Source: Paralithodes platypus
Taxonomy: Eukaryota; Arthropoda; Malacostraca; Decapoda; Lithodidae
Assembly (NCBI GenBank): GCA_032716605.1
Contig: CM064572.1
Location: forward strand, 45,000,563-45,064,562
DNA: 64,000 nt
Direction: 5' to 3'
Of the stretch, positions 57,596-64,000 are shown piece by piece. Under the pieces are notes generated by a model. That model searched no databases. It was given only the letters and a program-made list of their open reading frames with translations, and was not told the DNA's origin. How positions within the stretch are numbered: position 1 is the stretch's first letter; every line of letters starts with the position of its first letter. The translations under genes and the position numbers were made by a program.

Positions 57596-59137
57596 ATGTC
57601 GAACGACGGATCAGTGCACAGTGAGGACACAGTACGGGAAGCAGGCGAGGAGGTGGAGAAGGTGGAGTTGTCTAGCGGCGCTCGGGTGGTGAACAGTGAG
57701 GAGGATGCTCGGATATTTTTGGGGGAGCCTGTGTCGGCGGATCGGGTGTCGGGGCTAGACCGGTACGGACTGCAGTGTGTAGCTACGGTCTTAGGGTTTC
57801 CCGGTACTAGCGGTTTGACGAGAGGTGAGCTGGTTACCTGTGTGCTCGGTGGGGTGCATGGTGCTTCGGGTGGAGCGGGAGCTGGGGCTCCTTCTGCCCA
57901 GCCCCAATTCCACTCGAGTCCTATCATGGCGCCCCCTCGGGTTCCGGAGCCGGGTACGTTCCCGCAGGCCGATGCCCGCTGGCGGTTGGGTATGCCTCTA
58001 GGTGATTCGAGGGGTGGGTCCCCGATAGTAGCACCCCCTCCTCAAGGTTTGTCTACCGAGATGTTGTTTCAGCTCGAACTCGCCAAACTTAACCAGCAGG
58101 CTGAGGAGAGAAAGTCCATGCGAGAGGTTGAGCTGGGGATGGCTAAGATTCAGCAGCAGCAGCGGGAATCTGAGCTTAGGATTCAGGCTGAGGAGAGAAA
58201 GGCCATGTACTGTGCAGACATAGAGCTTGAGAAGTCTCGGGTGGAGTCGACAGGGCAGCGTCTCGGTTCTGGGAATCGAGGTCTTGATCAGTCTTTATCG
58301 CACCTTCTTAAGTTAGTTCCTGCGTTTGACGAGTCGGGTGTCACCGAGTTTTTCCTGCGTTTTGAGAAGAAGTGCCGGGAGCACCAATGGCCCGAGGTTA
58401 AGTGGGCAGCCCTTGTTTCCTCTAGGTTGGTGGGCAAAGGACTCAAGGCATATGATGCATTGCCCTTGGAGTCTTGCATCGATTATGAGGTATTGAAGGA
58501 AGCTGTTCTGCGGGCGTATGAGTTACAACCAGAGACATATAGGTTGAAGTTTTGGGGTGTTACGAAGGGTCGTGACTGCACTTTTCTAGAACATGCCCAG
58601 GAACTGTCTGATACTTTGAGAAATTGGCTGAGGTCAGAGAAGGTGACGACGTTCGAAGAGCTTGAGCAGTTATTCCTTCTAAAGCAATTTTTTAAATGCA
58701 CAGGCGGCGACCAGACTTTGAACCTCAAAGAGAAACAGCCTAATACTCTACAGAAGGCAGCTGAGTTGGCTGACCTGAGATTATCGCTGATTCGTGGGTG
58801 CGGGTATGCACAACGGACCGATGCAGTTAACAAGGGGTGCAACACCCCACCCCCCCGAGTCAGTGATGAAACATTTAATAACAAAAGTAATAGCAATGAT
58901 ACTAATTTTGATCACAAACCAAAAATCGTCCCGTTTAAGAAAGGTCAGGGCCCTTCCCCACCTCAGGGGAAGTCCAAGGGTGAAGTAGAGTGTTTTAAGT
59001 GTCATAATAAGGGGCATTTTGCACGTTCCTGCCCTAGTAACCAACCTACAGCAGTCGTGTCTTTGGCTAGCAACATTGGGGTGTCTCTGAGGTCTTCTGC
59101 ATTTACCCGGGGTGATATGTCAGATGCGGGGGCATAG
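57596..59137 (+). pseudogene. Element B gag with zinc knuckle
   Basis: A 513-codon frame from MSNDGSVHSEDTVREAGEEV. Contents in order: a Gly/Ala/Pro-rich linker, a coiled coil (QAEERKSMREVELGMAKIQQ) around residues 160-205, SLSHLLKLVPAFDESG, a SCAN-like capsid (FEKKCREHQWPEVKWAALVS, LRAYELQPETYRLKF) and the knuckle CFKCHNKGHFARSC near residue 465. It ends at TAG (59135-59137), where D has a CAG-like codon before PV.., so it looks like a C-to-T change. The best preserved gag in the window. Confidence 0.92.
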
Positions 59138-60331
59138 CCAGTGAAGGAGTGTCCGGAAGGCTCGAAACCTGTCCGCGATGCTTTTTGCAACCATACAGTG
59201 CGTGGCTGCGTGAGTTGGGCTGGTTGCAAGCATGGGTTGGAGTTGTTGCGTGATACAGGTGCATCCCAGACTCTGATGAAAAACTTTACAGGCCAACCTA
59301 TATACGCGGCACGGGTAGTTGTGGTGCAGGGTATTAATGCTACACGGTCATACCCGTTGGTTCGAGTGGAGCTAGAGGTTGATGGTGTGACACGAGAGAT
59401 AGATGTTGGAATCGTAGAGAAACTGCCAGTAGAGGGCGTCGACCTTCTTCTCGGCAACGACTTTGCGGTGCCTACTTTTGAGGTTCCACCCTTAGTCGCT
59501 GCCGAGAGGGCGGCCGACGTGAGTAGGGAGGGGCAGGAGTTGGTCGAGAGGTGTCAATTACAGCAGAGGGCGTGTGTTGTCACCCGATCTCGTGCATCTA
59601 AGGTGTCACAGCCTATTCCTCAGTCTCTAGACCAGCGGAGGAACGGTCGGAAGGAGAAAGCTAAAGTTGGGAGAAGTTTTGTGAGTTTTGATGCAGCGGC
59701 TCTTCTTGGCGACTCGGTATTAGCACCAACGTTTAGGTCTGGAGTGGCCCCAGAACCTGTCACACTTGGTGAGGAGGTAGGGCATGAGAAAACTCTGAGA
59801 CAGCAAGTTGAACTCGAGGACGGTGAAGCATTTCATGTGAACCGGTCGAAGGAGTTTGTGAGGCAACCACCTGAGCAGCCTACTGTCCCTATGTTGGTGT
59901 GCAGCGGCCAAGGTGGAGAAGGAGAGGGATGCAGTGGGGCACAGGTTGAGGAGAGTTGGGATTGTCATGTCTCGGTGGAGCAGTGGGCGGGGTACACGAG
60001 CCAGGTGGCTGTGGAAGCGCTAGAGCACCTGCCTGAGCAGCAGTGTGCAGCGCTCCAGCACCTGCTCGGTTCATACCCCAATGTTTGTGCCGAGCACCCA
60101 GGCCTCACAACTCTTGCAGTGCACGAGGTTCCGCTGACAGGTCACTTGAGTGTGAGTAGACCGTTGGCCTCGTTGTTTCAGTGGTTCAAGGTGGGCGACG
60201 AGGCTTTGGCATGGTTGTCAGGTCAGGGTCGACCCATGGCTGCTAAGGGTAGTGGTCAGAATCAGGACATTGAGCAGATTGGTGAGGTTGGCTGTGGAGT
60301 GGATGTGCCTGGTCGTCGCATAGCCTCCTAA
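59138..60331 (+). pseudogene. Element B protease and pol linker
   Basis: In the same frame as gag after the TAG. DTGASQTLMKNFTGQ (about 59255) is the protease active site, with DLLLGNDF as its end. A linker follows, then a joint to the integrase tail (FHVNRSKEFVRQPPEQP), then EHLPEQQCAALQHLLGSYP, which looks like the RT entry. From about 60145 the sequence GHLSVSRPLASLFQWFKVG opens a segment of unclear origin shared with D. A stop at 60329-60331 ends the frame. The integrase core is absent. Confidence 0.85.
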
Positions 60332-60346
60332 TGCTGCTCTAGTATT

Positions 60347-61290
60347 ATGCAACAGCCCTACCATAGACCGACTGTATCTGGCCATGTCGCTGAAGGCGGT
60401 GATGCTGCGCAGGCAGATGTAGTCGCAAGGAATGCGGGGGTGCGCATGTACGGTATCGGCGGGGAGGCCTTAGCAATTATGAACTATGAGAGTAACTGCA
60501 CAGGTGGTACAGATTGTCCCTCTCGTGACCTGGCTGTTCTAGGGACAAAGGTGGAGAAGGAGGGAGGCTATAGTGTAGAAACTGTGGTCTCGGCTGGGTT
60601 GTGGGAGGGCAATGAGCATGTTGTTCGTCGAGATAAGTTGCAACCTCTTGTTCCTAAGCGTCAAGAGAAGTTGTTTACTAGGCTGTGGCAGTACATCCGC
60701 ATGTTTGTGTTTCTCCAGGCCTGATGTACGGGGTAGAATCCGACATTGAGGCTGGAGACAGTGCAAGGCTCAAAGTGGCTCCCTACCGTATAAATTCTGC
60801 TCGACAGCCTGTGGTGAAAGCAGAGCTGGACTACATGTGGACAAAGGGTCTGAGGGATAAGGGATATCGTGAGTGGTCGTTGCCTGTAACTTTGCAACCT
60901 GTGTTAAGTGGCAAGATCAGTGTGTGTGTTGATTGCAAGAGTATGTGTGCATTATCCCTGACAGACGCCTATACCTTACCTAGAGTTGACGACCCCATAG
61001 ACCGCATCGGGGCTGCATTGCTTATCACGAAGGTAGAACTAGTGAAAGGTTATTGGCAGGTCCCGTTGCCGGAGAGAGCGAAGAGAAGTGCCAGTCTTGT
61101 GATGAACTGGGCAGTTTATCGGTGCCAGGTGTTCTTTTGCTACCGGAACACAAGTTGGATGTGTGGCATGTTAAGGGCGCTGATAATGTTGTGGCTGATT
61201 GTTTGTCATGGGAGGGTACACTTCAAGGAGCACCCTCGCCGTTCAGTCAGTGTGGGTTTGAGTGGAGAAAAACCAGGCTTGCCCCTATAG
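60347..61290 (+). pseudogene. Element B RT fragment, unknown segment and RNase H end
   Basis: 60347-60724 continues the unknown segment (GGEALAIMNYESNCTGGTDC, GLWEGNEHVVRRDKLQPLVP). A frame change leads to GVESDIEAGDSARL, PYRINSARQPVVKAELDYM, SLPVTLQPVLSGKI and SLTDAYTLPRVDDPIDRIGA of the RT fingers, then VELVKGYWQVPL. The palm with YVDD is missing. The sequence jumps to the RNase H end (GADNVVADCLSWEG, in another frame near 61180). Same architecture as D, with more lesions. 61300-61637 is non-coding. Confidence 0.85.
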
Positions 61291-61648
61291 AGCAGCCGTC
61301 AAAAACAACATTAAAATTAAATAAACAAAAATCACATACAAAATCTTTCTTTTTGATAGTTAATTGTAAGTTGCCAATATTATAGCTAAAGTCCTAAGTT
61401 GAACCTGTCTTTCACTTAGTAGGCTGGGCTCTGTGAAGCTCGCTCAGGGAGCATAGCAGGCTAAAATTATACTATTGTGTTTGGGAGGGGTTATAAGCTT
61501 TTCTTTATGCTAATATGTTGTTTTATTTAAGATTGAGCTTTGCATTTCATTTCTGGTGGAGTGGCTAGGTGTGGCGGGTCTTGTCGGCATTCTGCCTTGT
61601 CAGATATGGTGCTCGCCTAATGTTGAGCATCCCATATCTTGGGCGGGG

Positions 61649-63416
61649 TGTGACGTCTACCAGCGTTGGCAGAATCGCCTCTCGTTAGCCACTAGCGCTC
61701 GCCAGGGACATCGAAATGGGCTACAGTTATCAGAGAATGTTGTTCTTTCTTTCCTAGTAATCGTATTGTCACAGACAGTCCAGTAATGGTCTTTGTTTTC
61801 GTCTGTGACAACGGGTTATATTTTATATCAATAGTAGTGATGATAGTACCAGCGTGGGAATGAGAGAGACTTTCAGAGCGAGATGGTAGTGAGTGTCTGT
61901 AGGTGCGGGAGCATCCCTGCCTCTCGCTCGCTATTGACCGGCGTTTCTGGCTGTGTCACGTGACACCTGCTGACTTGTGGCATCTCGGCCCGTGATTGGC
62001 CGACCATCGCGCCTTCGCTCCTACACGAGGGTCCCCAGGAGCTGTCCTCGTCAGGACAGGCTTTGTGCGCGTGCTTCTAACATCCCTTTGCATACTCTCC
62101 CCCGATCACCACCTTTATCACTGTTTCTCTCTCTCAACTTCTTCTTTTCCATTACTTCTCGCCTTTATTCAATTACTTATCCCCTTGGGTTCTGCATACG
62201 GTTTCCATAGCCGGCCCATTGTATTGCATGCGCCGTCCTCAGAGATATTTACATGTACTTAGAATAGGTTTGAGGGTTCTTAGTTAGTATAGGTTAAGAA
62301 CTCTGTGTGTCTCCATTATTGATTTCGTGTTTCTGCTCTTTTATTTAATGCTAGACTGGGATAAGGTAACTGTAGTCGCTGTCTCCGATGTGTGTATGGT
62401 TTGCTTATACCTACACGACTTCGACCGGTCCTGTGGTAGCCTGTGTTGTCTTTTCGGTTGCGTCCTTTGCGAGTGCAGCATTGTGTTAACTGAGGGTTTT
62501 GGCCTGTACCAGTTCCACACTTTGCTGCCTCTTTGCTTGGCTTTAGAGGGTCGCCAGGATAGAACCAGATACTTGTGATCTGGATCTATCAAGAGAGCAC
62601 CCTAGTCAATTAACGTAACTTAAAGGATGCAGTCTTAAGGACATCGCTAGGCTACGAGCCTGTCTTGCTCAACCCCAGTTCCTTACCTAGAGTATCCCAG
62701 CTAGACATTATTAATCGAGTAGACACTTGTTAGTATTTAATATAAGCTCTTTGATATGTACGCATTATTAGTCACAGCATTTATTAGTCTAGGTTGTTGT
62801 TGAGCCACACAACCATAGCAGACTGTTTCGTTGATGAGGAAGTACTTCTTTTAGTGACGAGCATTGCTACCGTTGCGCATTTATAGTATTCTCGTGTCAA
62901 TTAACATTATATGTCCTATCTTTTAGTGTATTCGATTTACACGTGTGGTGTCCTGCCTCCTGCCTTTATATAGTTTAAGATACGAGCATCTTATGAGCAT
63001 CAGACTTTCTTCAGAAGTTTCCAGGTCTATGCTGTAGGACTATACTTCACTTTCTTTCAGATAGGAGTGAAGAGTTTATTGTTGTTTAGAGTAACTGTAT
63101 TGAAGCATCTTTTTATTGTATTAAATCTTGCAGTGATTTAATTGATCTTTCCATAGATTCCTTTTTATGCATTTTAACGTAACTTGCATCTTGTTTGTTA
63201 TCAGGCTATACCAGTGTCGGTTAGCCTGAAGTAGAGTACATTTATGCCCAGTTAAGGATACCCCGTTATCACAGATTAACTCTGGAGGGTATAGGTGTTT
63301 TGTTCGCCGGCATATAAGTTCGAGGGTTTGGATCTAGCGTACCGTTGTTGCATAGTGCCCTATTACTAGTCCAATCATTAAGTACCCTTGTTTTATTCGT
63401 AGTCCCGGTCGTAACA
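61649..63416 (+). repeat. 3' LTR of element B
   Basis: 1,768 bp, TGTGACGTCTACC to GTCGTAACA, next to the PPT GGGCGGGG. It is uninterrupted and so defines the full LTR B. LTR A and LTR B share only their ends and short stretches; they are different families of the same lineage. Confidence 0.93.
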
Positions 63417-63420
63417 GTTT

Positions 63421-64000
63421 GGAGAGTTGCACAGAGTAGGGGTGGGATTGTGCTGCAAGGCGGTTACTACGTACCCTACGTGGAGGAGGTGGTATACACT
63501 GGGAAAGCTCCGAGGAACACTGATTATTGTAGTAGCGATAGAATAGTGAGAGAGATGCAACATTGCGGTGAAGAGAGAGAGATTGCAGAGAGTTGGTGAG
63601 TGGACGGGAGTTAATGATACGAAAGTCTTTCCTTTCTACTTTATCTAGGAATGCGGTGTGAAAATATCCTTCCCACACATGTGAACAATACTCAATGCAA
63701 GGACGCACTGTGCCCCTGTACAGAGCAAGAAGATGAACAGGGGTAAAGAACCCCTTGAGGCGGTTGAGCACACCCAGCTTCTGGGAGGCTGCCTTAGCGA
63801 GACTGGTAATATGGTCTTTCCAAGTGAGAGCAGAAGAAAAAGAGACACCGAGAACATTGAGGGAAGATGAAGGGTTGATTTTTGTTTTGTTGAAGAATAA
63901 GAGATAGTCCTCTGGAGGTTCCTGACGGGTAGTAAGATGGATAAATTGAGTTTTGAAAGCCTTAAATGCAACAAGGTTTTCTCTACCCCATTTGGAAATA
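63421..64000 (-). pseudogene. Jockey-like LINE ORF2, thumb and C-terminal region
   Basis: The minus strand from the window edge reads NLVAFKAFKTQFIHLTTRQE, NVLGVSFSSALTWKDHI, then GVLNRLKGFFTPVHLLALYR, GTVRPCIEYCSHVWEG and NVASLSLFYRYYNNQCSSEL up to the element B insertion. No stop lies in this frame across ~190 codons. This is the post-RT region of a jockey/CR1-group LINE. The RT catalytic part lies beyond the window, and the end is at 46853-46608. Confidence 0.9.

Larger units (their letters stand above)
46854..63416 (+). mobile_element. Gypsy-group LTR element B, interrupted by element A
   Basis: Starts TGTGACGTCTACCAGCG at 46854 and ends GTCGTAACA at 63416. It is flanked by GTTT (46850-46853 and 63417-63420) and inserted in a LINE coding frame. 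Without the nested A element it is about 7.9 kb, with LTRs of ~1,770 bp. It encodes gag, knuckle and protease; the integrase core and RT catalytic core are lost. PPT CTTGGGCGGGG precedes the 3' LTR (61638-61648). Confidence 0.93.

Overview
This is eukaryotic DNA made almost wholly of transposable elements. I found no host protein-coding gene, no rRNA and no credible functional tRNA gene. The element mix (a DIRS-type tyrosine-recombinase element, a CR1 LINE with an esterase ORF1, several other LINEs, large Ty3/gypsy-group elements with a SCAN-like capsid, tRNA-derived SINEs, many MITEs and long AT/GA/CA microsatellites) suits an invertebrate with a large repeat-rich genome. A decapod crustacean is a plausible guess, not a proof. 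A 100-N assembly gap lies at 9089-9188.

Layout. 1-5746: minus-strand DIRS-like retrotransposon (gag-like region, RT, RNase H, tyrosine recombinase), decayed by frameshifts and split by a 963-bp pogo/Tigger-like MITE (208-1170) at a TA inside the recombinase gene. 5747-9088: non-coding DNA with CGCCGGG-centred repeats, then a GC-rich diverged tandem duplication. 9189-12281: decayed plus-strand LINE. 12552-16765: nearly complete minus-strand CR1 LINE. 16781-17266: 3' end of another LINE. 17267-26050: mostly non-coding, with a foldback repeat, a 213-bp MITE, many copies of a ~370-bp TTAA-flanked MITE, a minisatellite and a 1.8-kb solo LTR. 26050-27378: decayed LINE RT.

27379-58101 is a giant imperfect inverted duplication: left arm 27379-43640, spacer 43641-44939, right arm 44940-58101. 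The right side gives a readable history. A jockey-like LINE (63421-64000, continued at 46608-46853) was split by gypsy element B (46854-63416, TSD GTTT). Gypsy element A (47102-55736, TSD GTGT) then landed in the 5' LTR of B. A 547-bp SINE (55018-55564, TSD ATTGAG) landed in the 3' LTR of A. The left arm holds the same LINE/B/A junctions in inverted order, with two deletions (about 4.0 and 1.0 kb) and a third gypsy element, D (27559-35627, TSD ATAG), inserted in the gag of B.

Elements A, B and D are related. All have 1.8-1.9-kb LTRs, the same primer-binding site next to the LTR, a coiled-coil plus SCAN-like capsid, a CCHC knuckle and a DTGAS protease. In A the integrase lies before the RNase H, which is the Gmr1-type order rather than the usual Ty3/gypsy order. 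All three are internally deleted and non-autonomous: A lacks RT, while B and D lack the integrase core and the RT catalytic core and share an extra segment of unclear origin.
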